Assembly: GCA_027487905.1 (NCBI GenBank)
Contig: JAIYCR010000115.1
Coordinates: forward strand, 1-55,510
Source: Rubrivivax sp.
GTDB lineage: Bacteria; Pseudomonadota; Gammaproteobacteria; Burkholderiales; Burkholderiaceae_C
DNA length: 55,510 bases
Direction: 5' to 3'
The position numbers and the translations under genes are program-made. Of this stretch, positions 35,048 through 42,747 are shown piece by piece. Each line of letters starts with the position of its first letter. Within the stretch, counting starts at the first letter, position 1. The notes under the pieces were generated by a model. That model searched no databases and was not told where the DNA came from. It worked only from the letters and a program-made list of their open reading frames with translations.

Positions 35048-36073
35048 ATGACCGAGCACACCATCCGCATCGACGGCAGCGACGTCGCCTTCGCCTGCCC
35101 CGACGGCGAGACGGTGCTCGACGCGGCGGCACGCGCGGGCATCGAGCTGCCCTATTCCTGCCGCAAGGGCGTGTGCGGCAATTGCCGCGCGCACCTGCTG
35201 GACGGCCGGCTGGTCCCAGGCACGGAAGGCGGAAGCCACGAGACCGGCATCCGCGACGCGAACGAACACCTGCTGTGCCGCGCCCGGCCGGACAGCGACC
35301 TGCTGATCGCGCCACGCCACTGGCAGCGCACCGACCCCGGCGAGCGCAAGACCTTGCAGGCCAAGGTCTTCCGGGTGCAACGCCCGGCCCCGGACGTGAC
35401 CGTGCTGCAACTGCGCCTGCCTGCGGGCGTGCGTGCGCGCTTCAAGGCCGGCCAGCACCTTCAGGTGCTGCTGCCCGCAGGCGAGCGCCGGCCCTATTCG
35501 ATGGCCAATGCCCCGCACGACAACGACAACCTGCAACTGCACATCCGGCACGAGGCCGGCGGCCGGTTCAGCGATGGGCTGCTGCCCACGCTGCAGGTGG
35601 GCGACACGCTTTCGGTGGAGCTGGCCCACGGCGACTTCTGGCTGCGCGAGGACAGCGAGCGGCCCTTGCTGCTGGCCGCCGGCGGCACCGGCTTCGCGCC
35701 GATCCGCTCGATCGTCGAGCACCTGATCCGGCAACGAAGCGGTCGAGCGGCCCGCCTCTACTGGGGTGGCCGCGTCCCCGCCGACCTCTACGCACCCGAG
35801 CAGCTGGCGCGCTGGAAGACCACCCGGCCCTCGCTTGAGGTGGAGACGGTGCTGAGCCGCCCGCCCGCGGACGGTTCCTGGACCGGACGCACCGGGCGTC
35901 TGCCCGCCGCGCTGCTGGCCGACCTGGGTGAAGGAAGCCTGGCCGACCATGAGGTCTACGCCTGCGGCGCCCCGGCGCTGGTGGCGGCGCTGCGCGAGGT
36001 CTGCACCGGACCGCTGGGCCTGCCCGCCGGACGCTTCCACAGTGACGCCTTCGTCAGCCAGGGGCCCGCCTGA
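35048..36073 (+). CDS. tphA1: Terephthalate dioxygenase reductase
   Basis: A 341-residue iron-sulfur flavoprotein. The N-terminal plant-type [2Fe-2S] ferredoxin domain has Cys38, Cys43, Cys46 (SCRKGVCGNC) and Cys77 (LLCRA). The FAD-binding domain follows (RPYSMANAP, ~150), then the NAD domain (GGTGFAPIRSIVEH, ~215, and YACGAPALVAALRE). It passes electrons from NAD(P)H to the TphA2A3 oxygenase. As in Comamonas it is the last gene of the operon. The ATG at 35048 is 38 bases after tphB. Confidence 0.94.
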   Translation: MTEHTIRIDGSDVAFACPDGETVLDAAARAGIELPYSCRKGVCGNCRAHLLDGRLVPGTEGGSHETGIRDANEHLLCRARPDSDLLIAPRHWQRTDPGERKTLQAKVFRVQRPAPDVTVLQLRLPAGVRARFKAGQHLQVLLPAGERRPYSMANAPHDNDNLQLHIRHEAGGRFSDGLLPTLQVGDTLSVELAHGDFWLREDSERPLLLAAGGTGFAPIRSIVEHLIRQRSGRAARLYWGGRVPADLYAPEQLARWKTTRPSLEVETVLSRPPADGSWTGRTGRLPAALLADLGEGSLADHEVYACGAPALVAALREVCTGPLGLPAGRFHSDAFVSQGPA

Positions 36074-36158
36074 GCCGTGCTGCGGGGTCGCGAGCCGCCG
36101 GCTTAGAGTCCGCCCCGGGCCCCTGCCCGATACCTTCCGTCCCTGCCACGAGACCTCC

Positions 36159-36998
36159 ATGAAACTGCTTCGCCACGGCCCAGCGGGGGCCGAACGTCCC
36201 GGCGCCCTCGATGCACAAGGCCAGGCCCGCGACCTGTCGCTGCTGGTGCCCGACTTCACGCCGGACTGGCTGTCCCCTGAGCGCCTGGGCGCACTGGCGG
36301 CCATCGACCTCGACCGGATGCCCAAGGTCAGCGCCGGCACCCGCCTGGGGCCGCCGGTGGCCGGCGTGCGGCAGTTCATCGGCATCGGCCTGAACTACCG
36401 CCAGCATGCACTGGAGGCGGGCCAGGAGATTCCGCAGGAACCGGTGGTGTTCACCAAGGCCCTGGGGTCGATCGCGGGGCCGGACGACGACGTGCCGCTG
36501 CCCGAGGGCTCGCTGGCCACCGACTGGGAGATCGAGCTCGGCCTGGTCATCGGCACGCCCGCCCGCATGGTAAGCGTGGCAGACGCGTTGTCGCACGTGG
36601 CCGGCTACTGCCTGGCCAACGACATCTCCGAGCGCGATTGGCAGTTCAAGCGCAACGGCCAGTGGGGCAAGGGCAAGGGCTTCGATGGCTTCGGCCCGCT
36701 GGGCCCCTGGCTGGTCACCCGCGACGAGCTGCCCGACCCGCAGGCCGTCCCGCTCGAGCTGGCGGTGAACGGGCAGGTGTGCCAGCGCAGCAGCACCGCG
36801 GACATGATCTTCCCGGTCGCCTTCATCGTCTCCTATCTCAGCACCTTCATGACGCTGATGCCGGGCGACGTGATCGTCACCGGTACGCCGCAGGGCGTGG
36901 GCCTGGGCATGAAGCCGAACCCGGTGTTCCTCGGGCGCGGCGATGTGATGACGCTGGACGGCGGGCCGCTCGGCAGGCAGCGGCAACGGGTGGTCTGA
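36159..36998 (+). CDS. Fumarylacetoacetate hydrolase family protein
   Basis: A 279-residue FAH-family protein. Its signatures are FIGIGLNYRQHALEAGQEIPQEPVVFTKALGSIAGPDDDV, the metal-binding DWEIELGLVIG (Asp and Glu) and MPGDVIVTGTPQGVGLGM. Relatives hydrolyse or decarboxylate 2,4-diketo acids in aromatic-ring catabolism (fumarylpyruvate hydrolase, HpcE-type isomerase) or act as ureidoglycolate lyase-like enzymes. It lies 85 bases after tphA1 in the same direction, but protocatechuate degradation does not normally need it, so its membership in the tph operon is uncertain. Confidence 0.9.
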   Translation: MKLLRHGPAGAERPGALDAQGQARDLSLLVPDFTPDWLSPERLGALAAIDLDRMPKVSAGTRLGPPVAGVRQFIGIGLNYRQHALEAGQEIPQEPVVFTKALGSIAGPDDDVPLPEGSLATDWEIELGLVIGTPARMVSVADALSHVAGYCLANDISERDWQFKRNGQWGKGKGFDGFGPLGPWLVTRDELPDPQAVPLELAVNGQVCQRSSTADMIFPVAFIVSYLSTFMTLMPGDVIVTGTPQGVGLGMKPNPVFLGRGDVMTLDGGPLGRQRQRVV

Positions 36999-37074
36999 AC
37001 GCGGCCGGACGCGGGAGCCTTTGCAGGCCCCCCCGCCCGCCAGGCACGCCATTCGCCCTGCATCGGGGTTCAGG

Positions 37075-37092
37075 ACGAAGCGGTCGCTTCGT
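37075..37092. promoter_or_regulatory. Inverted repeat upstream of the ethylene-receptor-like kinase gene
   Basis: ACGAAGCG (37075-37082) and CGCTTCGT (37085-37092) form a perfect 8-bp dyad with a GT spacer, 32 bases before the kinase start. No T-run follows, so an intrinsic terminator is unlikely. It may be an operator or a transcript hairpin close to the ribosome site. Confidence 0.4.
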
Positions 37093-37123
37093 TCGTCCTT
37101 CCCTATCCGCTGCAGGAGCCCCC

Positions 37124-38869
37124 ATGCTGCAAGCCTTTCGCGCCCGATGGGTGGCGCTGGCCGCCATCCCGACGCTGGGCGCCCTCTTCGCGCTGCTGTG
37201 GGTCCAGCGCGGCACCGCCGGCAGCCTGCTGCCGCACGGCTACTGCTTCACCTGGAACCCGACGCTGGTGTGGACGCATGTGCTCAGCGACGGGCTGATC
37301 GGCCTGGCCTATGTGAGCATTCCCGTCACGCTGGTGAACCTGGTGCGCCGCCGGGGGGACATGCCCTTCGACTGGGTGGTGGTGCTGTTCGCGCTGTTCA
37401 TCGTCAGCTGCGGCGCCACCCACCTGCTGGGCGTGTGGACCGTCTGGTACCCCGACTACTGGCTGCTGGCCAATGTCAAGGTGGTCACCGCGCTGGCCTC
37501 CACCTTGACCGCCGCGGCGCTGGTGGCGCTCGCCCCGCGCATCCTGGCCATTCCGAGCACACGGCAGCTGCAGGCGGCCAAGGACGCGCTGGAAGTCGAG
37601 GTGGCCCAGCGCCGTGAGGTGGAGGCCTTGCTGCGGCAGGAGCGCGCCGAACTGGAGCACCGGGTGGCCGAGCGCACCCGCCAGCTCAGCCAGGCGAGCG
37701 CCGAGGCCCGCGCCGCCCATGAAGCCGCCGAGGAGGCGAATGCGCTGAAGGACCGCTTCCTGGCCAAGGTGTCTCACGAGCTGCGCACGCCGCTGCAGTC
37801 CACGCTGACCTGGTCGCACCTGCTGATGCAGGCCGGGGCGAATGCCGAGCATGCGCGGCGCGCTGCCGAGCGCATCCTGCACAACGTGCACACCCAGGCG
37901 CGCCTGATCGACGACCTGCTGGACATCTCGCGCATCCTCAGCGGCAAGCTCAGCCTGCAGATGAGCCAGGTGGACGCCGCGCAGGTGATCCGCAAGGCGG
38001 CGGACGTGGCGTCGGCCAATGCCGCGGCACGCCGCATCACGGTGGAGCTGCCGCCCGCCGGGCCGGCGCTGCCGCTGACCACCGACCCGGTACGCCTGGA
38101 ACAGGTGGTGTGGAACCTGATCAACAACGCAGTGCAGGCCTCGCCCGAAGGCGGCCGGGTGAAGGTGGACTTCAGTGCCGACGAGCAGGGCCTGAAGGTG
38201 CGGGTCACCGACTGGGGACGGGGTATCGCACCGGCGGAACTGCCGCTGCTGTTCGAGCCCTTCCAGCAGTCGCGCCACACCCGCAACGCGCACCGGGGGC
38301 TGGGGCTGGGCCTGGCCATCGCGCGCAGCATCGTCGACCTCTTCGGCGGGCGGCTGCAGGCGCACAGCGAAGGGATGGGCCACGGTGCGAGCTTCGAGTT
38401 CACCTTGCCCCGTGCCGCATCGGGCCGGGATGCCGCGCCGCCCGCCGCCGAGGGCCTGTCCGAAGAAGACCTCGACCGCCTGCGCGGACTGCGCGTGCTC
38501 TATGTGGAGGACGAACCCGACCTGGCCGAGGGCGTGCGCCTGGCGCTGTGCTCGGTGGGCCTGCAGGTGCAATGGCGGCCCGACGCGAACACCGCCCTCG
38601 AACCGCTGGACTCGGCCGGCTTCGACCTGCTGCTGTGCGACCTCGACCTGGGCCAGGGCCAGCGCGGCGAGGAGGTGCTGGCCCGGTTGCGCGCCCAGCC
38701 CGGCGGGCGCTGGGTGCCGGCCGTGGCCTTGTCGGCCTATGGGGGCGTGGAGGACCGCCAGGCCAGCCAGCTGGCCGGCTTCACCGCGCACATCGTCAAG
38801 CCGGCGGATCTGCCGACCATCGCCCGCGCGCTGCTGGAGGCGATGGAGACGGCCCGGCGCCCGGCCTGA
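37124..38869 (+). CDS. Hybrid histidine kinase with ETR1-like ethylene-binding membrane domain
   Basis: A 581-residue sensor. After one N-terminal helix, residues ~48-135 form three helices matching the plant ETR1 ethylene-binding domain. Asp56, Tyr63, Ile66, Pro67, Ile93, Cys96 and His100 correspond at a constant offset of 31 to ETR1 Asp25, Tyr32, Ile35, Pro36, Ile62, Cys65 and His69; the Cys/His pair in CGATH binds Cu(I). A coiled coil (~140-205) leads to the kinase: H-box His218 (KVSHELRTPL), N-box (NLINNAVQAS), and the G-boxes. A C-terminal receiver has its phospho-acceptor at about Asp506 (LLLCDLDLG). There is no output domain. A CAGGAG ribosome site precedes the ATG. Ethylene as ligand is an inference from homology. 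Confidence 0.9.
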   Translation: MLQAFRARWVALAAIPTLGALFALLWVQRGTAGSLLPHGYCFTWNPTLVWTHVLSDGLIGLAYVSIPVTLVNLVRRRGDMPFDWVVVLFALFIVSCGATHLLGVWTVWYPDYWLLANVKVVTALASTLTAAALVALAPRILAIPSTRQLQAAKDALEVEVAQRREVEALLRQERAELEHRVAERTRQLSQASAEARAAHEAAEEANALKDRFLAKVSHELRTPLQSTLTWSHLLMQAGANAEHARRAAERILHNVHTQARLIDDLLDISRILSGKLSLQMSQVDAAQVIRKAADVASANAAARRITVELPPAGPALPLTTDPVRLEQVVWNLINNAVQASPEGGRVKVDFSADEQGLKVRVTDWGRGIAPAELPLLFEPFQQSRHTRNAHRGLGLGLAIARSIVDLFGGRLQAHSEGMGHGASFEFTLPRAASGRDAAPPAAEGLSEEDLDRLRGLRVLYVEDEPDLAEGVRLALCSVGLQVQWRPDANTALEPLDSAGFDLLLCDLDLGQGQRGEEVLARLRAQPGGRWVPAVALSAYGGVEDRQASQLAGFTAHIVKPADLPTIARALLEAMETARRPA

Positions 38870-38901
38870 GCAGCCGCGCCGCCACTGAAGGCGGCGCGAG
38901 G

Positions 38902-39891
38902 TCAGTCCGCCGCACGCTCGCCCGATCGCATCCAGGTGTAGGCCACACCGAAGCCCGCGGACACCCCGCCCGTGCGGCGCACCAGCGGGCTTTCGGCATT
39001 GGCAGCTCCGGCCACGCTGTCCAGCCGGGCGAAGCCGAAGGCCCGCCAGTCGGTGGTCAAAGGCCGCGAGAACGACGCCGATGCCCGCCATGCCACCAGG
39101 CCGGCCCGGGCCTCGTAGGCCGGTCGCCCGGGCTGCGCGAAGGCGGCGTCCACACCGTACAGCGTGCGGGTCAGGCGCTGGTCCCCGAAGATGGCGCCCA
39201 CGCCGGCGTTGAGGTTCCAGCCCCCCGGAACCCGGTGCGAGAAGGCAAGCTCCGGCTCCAGCGACACGCCCCGGTTCGCGCCGCGGTCGTTGAGGTCGAA
39301 CACGCCCCGCAGCGGCAGCTCCAGGCTCCAGCGGGCGGCGCGGCGCGGCAGCGCCGAGGCATCGTCACCGCCGGCATCCAGCCGCCACTTCAGGCGCGGG
39401 CCGAACTCCACCAGCGTGCCCAGGTCGGGCATGCCGCGGCGCGCCTCGATCTCGTTGGACGACGCGCCGAAGCTTCCGGCGAAACCGACATCCACCTCGA
39501 AACGGTCGGTCCGGATGGCGCGCAGACCGGCGGTGTCCTGGTCGGCCCGCAGGAACCGCCCGCGGTAGATGCCGAAGGGCAGCACGAGCGCGCGCTGCAC
39601 CTGCTGGTCCGAACCCGGGTAGGCCTGCTGGGTCACGGCCACGCCGAAGACGCCGAGCTCCCACAGGGGGTCGCCTGTCGGTGCGGAGGCACGTTCGGCA
39701 GCGAACGTCGTTGCCTTCGGGCCGGGCGCGGGCTCGGCCGGCCGCTGGGCCGCTGCGTCCGTCGATGCGAGGGCCAGCCCCAGGAAGGTGAGCCCGAGGA
39801 ACGCCAGCCACAAGGCCGCCCACCACCGTTGGCGGGCAGCGGCGGCGGGCAGGCAGCCGACAAGGCGACGGGGGCGAAGCGCGACGTGCAT
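38902..39891 (-). CDS. MipA/OmpV family outer membrane protein
   Basis: A 329-residue protein with an N-terminal signal segment (hydrophobic AALWLAFLGLTFLGLALAS, cleavage near ASTDAAAQ) and a body of alternating amphipathic strands. LWELGVFGVAVTQQAYPGSDQQ near residue 75 is the MipA/OmpV family opening, and LVLPFGIYRGRFLRADQ follows. MipA is a scaffold for murein-synthesising enzymes, but most family members are unassigned outer membrane barrels. The start at 39891 (MHVALRP) is chosen to give a compact signal peptide; a longer frame to 39948 is possible. It is convergent with the kinase gene, 32 bases apart. Confidence 0.78.
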   Translation of the reverse strand: MHVALRPRRLVGCLPAAAARQRWWAALWLAFLGLTFLGLALASTDAAAQRPAEPAPGPKATTFAAERASAPTGDPLWELGVFGVAVTQQAYPGSDQQVQRALVLPFGIYRGRFLRADQDTAGLRAIRTDRFEVDVGFAGSFGASSNEIEARRGMPDLGTLVEFGPRLKWRLDAGGDDASALPRRAARWSLELPLRGVFDLNDRGANRGVSLEPELAFSHRVPGGWNLNAGVGAIFGDQRLTRTLYGVDAAFAQPGRPAYEARAGLVAWRASASFSRPLTTDWRAFGFARLDSVAGAANAESPLVRRTGGVSAGFGVAYTWMRSGERAAD

Positions 39892-39978
39892 GACCGGTGG
39901 ACGCCTGGGCGCCGAGTGGACGGGTGCCGGGGTGCTGACCCGGCGCATCGAGTCTAGCGATCGGCGCTGTCAACCCGG

Positions 39979-40686
39979 TCAGGCCTTGTCGCCCGGGGCT
40001 TCGCTGCGCTGCGCAGGCGCTTGGTTCACCTGCCGAAGTTCCGCCATGGCCTGCCGGACCACGCTGAGCGCCGCATTCAGCGCCAGCGCCGCCATCACCA
40101 CCGCCACGGCGAGGTCCGGCCAGGCACTGCCGGTGCCGAACACACCCAGGGCTGCGGCCATCACCGCCAGGTTGCCCAGCGCGTCGTTGCGGCTGCACAG
40201 CCAGGCCGATCGCCGGTTGGCGTCGCCATCGCGCCAGGCCAGCAGCATCAGCGCCACCGCCCCGTTGGCCGCGAGCGCCAGTGCGCCGACGGCGCCCATC
40301 GTGCTCGCCTGCGGCACATCGCCCGACAGGGCCGACAAGACGGCCTGCAGCAACACGAAGATCCCGAATGCGCCCATGCTCACGCCCTTGACCCAGGCTG
40401 CACGCGAACGCCACACCAGCGGCAGGCCTAGCACCATCAGCGACACGCCGTAGTTGGCCGCATCGCCGAAGAAGTCCACCGCGTCCGCCAGCAGGGACAC
40501 CGACCCCGAGCGCAGGCCTGCGAGCACCTCCACCGCGAACATCGCCGCGTTGATCGCCAGCGCCGCCCACAGCACCCGCCGGTAGCGTGGGTCGTCGCTG
40601 GCAGGCAGCGGGGCGCAGGCATGGCCGTGGGGGTGGCCGTGGGGTTGGGCGTGGGGCTGGCCGGGCAGGCCGCAGGTCTTGCTCAT
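39979..40686 (-). CDS. CDF-like heavy-metal cation transporter
   Basis: A 235-residue, six-helix protein of the cation diffusion facilitator type. A His-rich N-terminus (HAQPHGHPHGHAC) precedes the helices. Helix 2 carries LLADAVDFFGDAANYG, with the Asp-x3-Asp-like metal site, and helix 5 has RNDALGN, an Asp/Asn version of the second site. The usual cytoplasmic C-terminal domain of CDF proteins is missing, so it is shorter than classical CzcD. Divergent cadR and a MerR-type promoter indicate induction by cadmium, lead, zinc or a similar ion. It would export the ion from the cytoplasm. Confidence 0.88.
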   Translation of the reverse strand: MSKTCGLPGQPHAQPHGHPHGHACAPLPASDDPRYRRVLWAALAINAAMFAVEVLAGLRSGSVSLLADAVDFFGDAANYGVSLMVLGLPLVWRSRAAWVKGVSMGAFGIFVLLQAVLSALSGDVPQASTMGAVGALALAANGAVALMLLAWRDGDANRRSAWLCSRNDALGNLAVMAAALGVFGTGSAWPDLAVAVVMAALALNAALSVVRQAMAELRQVNQAPAQRSEAPGDKA

Positions 40687-40724
40687 CGCAGGCTTTCCTT
40701 GCTGGGCCGAAGCCCGGTGCCTGC

Positions 40725-40755
40725 ATTGCAAACCCTGCAGCAGCTACAAGGTCAA
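40725..40755 (-). promoter_or_regulatory. MerR/CadR-type promoter of the cation transporter gene
   Basis: Reading leftward, TTGACC (40755-40750) and TGCAAT (40730-40725) form -35/-10 elements separated by 19 bases, the over-long spacing typical of MerR-family-controlled promoters. A 21-bp imperfect dyad at 40732-40752 fills the spacer (arms ACCCTGCAGC and GCTACAAGGT), closely resembling CadR operators. The start codon of the transporter is about 30 bases beyond the predicted transcription start. Confidence 0.85.
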
Positions 40756-40814
40756 GCGCCTTCGAACGGCGCCAGCGCCTACAGTGTGGCGATGGCCACA
40801 GCACGGAGCCCGCG

Positions 40815-41291
40815 ATGAAGATCGGCGACCTCGCCCGGGCCAGCCAGACCCCGGTGGAAACCATCCGCTTCTATGAGCGCGAAGGCCTGCTGCCGCCCGC
40901 ACCCCGCAGCGAAGGCAACTACCGGGTGTACACCACGCAACATGCCGAGCAGCTGGCCTTCGTGCGCCACTGCCGGTCGCTGGACATGTCGTTGGACGAG
41001 GTGCGGGTGCTGCTGAAGCTGCGCAGCCAGCCCGACGCCGCCTGCGACGAGGTCAACGCCCTGCTCGACGCCCACATCGGCCATGTGGCCCAGCGAATCC
41101 GCTCGCTGCGGCTGCTGGAAAAGCAGCTCAAGGCCCTGCGGGAGCGGTGCACCGACCCCGATGCGGCCAGGGTGTGCGGCATCCTGGATGGGCTGGCTCG
41201 GGCGGGGGGTTCGCCCGAGTCGACGGGCACGGGCCCAGGAGGCGGGCATGTGAAGGCCACGCATGGGCGCCTGGGTGGAGGGGGCGCCTGA
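40815..41291 (+). CDS. cadR: CadR-type MerR family metal-responsive regulator
   Basis: A 158-residue MerR-family protein: winged helix MKIGDLARASQTPVETIRFYEREGLLPPAPRSEGNYR, then the dimerisation helix. Metal ligands expected for Cd(II)/Pb(II) regulators are present: Cys77 (AACDEVN), Cys112 (RCTDPD) and Cys121 (VCGIL). The spacing between the last two is 9 residues, slightly longer than the usual CadR. The C-terminal ~28 residues are Gly-rich. It would twist the long-spacer promoter upstream of the divergent transporter gene when metal is bound. Confidence 0.93.
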   Translation: MKIGDLARASQTPVETIRFYEREGLLPPAPRSEGNYRVYTTQHAEQLAFVRHCRSLDMSLDEVRVLLKLRSQPDAACDEVNALLDAHIGHVAQRIRSLRLLEKQLKALRERCTDPDAARVCGILDGLARAGGSPESTGTGPGGGHVKATHGRLGGGGA

Positions 41292-41327
41292 GCGCTTCTC
41301 CGCGAAGGGGCGGGGACGGGTGGGCCG

Positions 41328-41783
41328 TCAGGTTTCGCCGTCGCTTCCGACCTCGCGAACCCGATCGAGGTTGCCCAGCATCTTCTTGAGCAGCCGCACC
41401 AGCTCCCTGCGCTCAGGCGAGGTGAAGCCATGGACCAGCGCCTGTTCGCGGGCCATCGCGAGGGCGAAGACCTGGTCGTGCAGGCGGCTTCCCGACGCCG
41501 TGACGCGGTACTCCACCTTGCGCAGGCCCTGCGGACGGCTTTCGATCCAACCCGCGTCGTGCAGCAGCGCCGTGGCACGGCTCACGGCTCCCTTGTCCAG
41601 CCCCATCAGATCGCAGGCCTGCGCCGCCGTCGACCAGGGATAGACCTTGAAGAAGGAGAGCAGACGCCAGTCGGTCACGGTGATGCCGAAGCGCTCCCTG
41701 TAGACCTGGGAGGCGCTGGCGGACACCTTGTTCGACAACCACAGCAGCAGCCCTGGCACGTAGGTTTCAAGATCAAGCTTCAA
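41328..41783 (-). CDS. MarR family transcriptional regulator
   Basis: A 151-residue MarR-type winged helix protein: YRERFGITVTDWRLLSFFKVYPWSTAAQACDLMGLDKGAVSRATALLHDAGWIESRPQ contains the recognition helix and start of the wing. The best start is the TTG at 41783 (MKLDLETYVPG), preceded at 7 bases by GGAG; no ATG is in frame at this point. It is encoded 41 bases downstream of the SDR gene on the same strand, and probably controls the SDR/monooxygenase divergent promoter, where repeated TGTCAAC half-sites lie. The inducer is unknown. Confidence 0.88.
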   Translation of the reverse strand: MKLDLETYVPGLLLWLSNKVSASASQVYRERFGITVTDWRLLSFFKVYPWSTAAQACDLMGLDKGAVSRATALLHDAGWIESRPQGLRKVEYRVTASGSRLHDQVFALAMAREQALVHGFTSPERRELVRLLKKMLGNLDRVREVGSDGET

Positions 41784-41824
41784 CTCATCACTCCACCTTG
41801 AAGGGCTGCGTGGCGCAGCCGTGA

Positions 41825-42574
41825 TCAGCCATTGATCACACCACCATCGACGGTGAGCACCTGCCCCGTCACGTAGGAGGCCAAGGCACTGCACAGGAAG
41901 ACGACCACACCCGCCACGTCGTCTGGCTGCCCGAGGCGGCCCAACGGAATCTCCGAACGCCTCTGGTCACCGGAGTCTGCAATCAACTCGCGGGTCATTT
42001 CAGTCTCGATGAGACCGGGCGACACGGCGTTCACGATGGACCCGGGGGCCAGATCCCGCGAGAAGGCCCGCACCAGGCCCACCACACCGCCCTTGGCCGC
42101 AGCATAGGCAGCGCGTCCGGGCACTCCACGCTGGAAGGCACGAGACGAACACAGCACGACGCGCCCCTGTTGCCTTGGCGGCAACTGGCTTCGCCATGCG
42201 ATCACGAGATCGTAGGCACTCGTGAGGTTCACGGCGAGGGAGCGATTCCAGACCGTCCGGTCGGAGGCGTCGAGGGTGTCGTGTTCGAACACGCCCGCCA
42301 GGTGAACCAGCGTGTCGGCCGGTTGGGGGCACGTCGCCACAGCCCGGGCGCAGGCATCGGGGCTTGCCAGATCGCTGAGGTGGCAGGACACACGGGCTCC
42401 GCGCTGCTGCAGGGCCACGAGACAGGCTTGGAGGCGACTCTCGTCTCGGTCCACCAGATGGACCGCGGCGCCCAGATCGGACAAGCGGCGAGCGCAGGCG
42501 CTTCCGATGCCGCCCGCAGCACCTGTGATCACCACGGTCCGGCCGGCCAGGTCGAGCGCATTGAAGGCATTCAT
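41825..42574 (-). CDS. SDR family oxidoreductase of the monooxygenase cluster
   Basis: A 249-residue classical SDR: cofactor motif TGAAGGIGSA (~15-24) followed by LVDRDESRL, whose Asp suggests NAD(H); HLAGVFEH at the NNAG position (with His-Leu replacing Asn-Asn); catalytic Ser in CSSRAFQRG and YxxxK in AYAAAKGGV; C-terminal YVTGQVLTVDGG. Context with a Baeyer-Villiger monooxygenase suggests that it oxidises a secondary alcohol to the ketone. The ATG at 42574 lies only 3-4 bases downstream of the predicted transcription start and lacks a ribosome site. Confidence 0.9.
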   Translation of the reverse strand: MNAFNALDLAGRTVVITGAAGGIGSACARRLSDLGAAVHLVDRDESRLQACLVALQQRGARVSCHLSDLASPDACARAVATCPQPADTLVHLAGVFEHDTLDASDRTVWNRSLAVNLTSAYDLVIAWRSQLPPRQQGRVVLCSSRAFQRGVPGRAAYAAAKGGVVGLVRAFSRDLAPGSIVNAVSPGLIETEMTRELIADSGDQRRSEIPLGRLGQPDDVAGVVVFLCSALASYVTGQVLTVDGGVING

Positions 42575-42584
42575 GTCGGGCCGG

Positions 42585-42698
42585 ATTGAAGCGCCTCGGG
42601 TGCTGGATGTCAACGCATTGCAGGTTGACAACGCAACCTATGGATTACCCTGGTGGCACCGCTTTTTTGTTGCGATGTCAACCTGCCGGGGCTAGCAT
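42585..42698. promoter_or_regulatory. Divergent promoter with repeated TGTCAAC operator half-sites
   Basis: Leftward promoter for the SDR: TTGACA (42613-42608), 17-bp spacer, TTCAAT (42590-42585). Rightward promoter candidate for the monooxygenase: TTGCGA (42670-42675), 17-bp spacer, TAGCAT (42693-42698). Three half-sites occur: TGTCAAC at 42608-42614, GTTGACA at 42624-42630 and TGTCAAC at 42676-42682. The last two extend to an 11-bp inverted pair (GCAGGTTGACA at 42620-42630; TGTCAACCTGC at 42676-42686). The sites overlap both promoters, as expected for a MarR repressor that controls both directions. Confidence 0.7.
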
Positions 42699-42747
42699 TT
42701 CGGACACGAGGCAGCCAGTTGCCGCCTCTGCAACAAGGAGCCCTGGG

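Noticed and set aside
37103-39091. Long minus-strand frame opposite the hybrid kinase
   Set aside because: It shows an antisense composition (Gln/His/Arg/Gly-rich) without motifs, while the plus strand encodes a complete sensor kinase.
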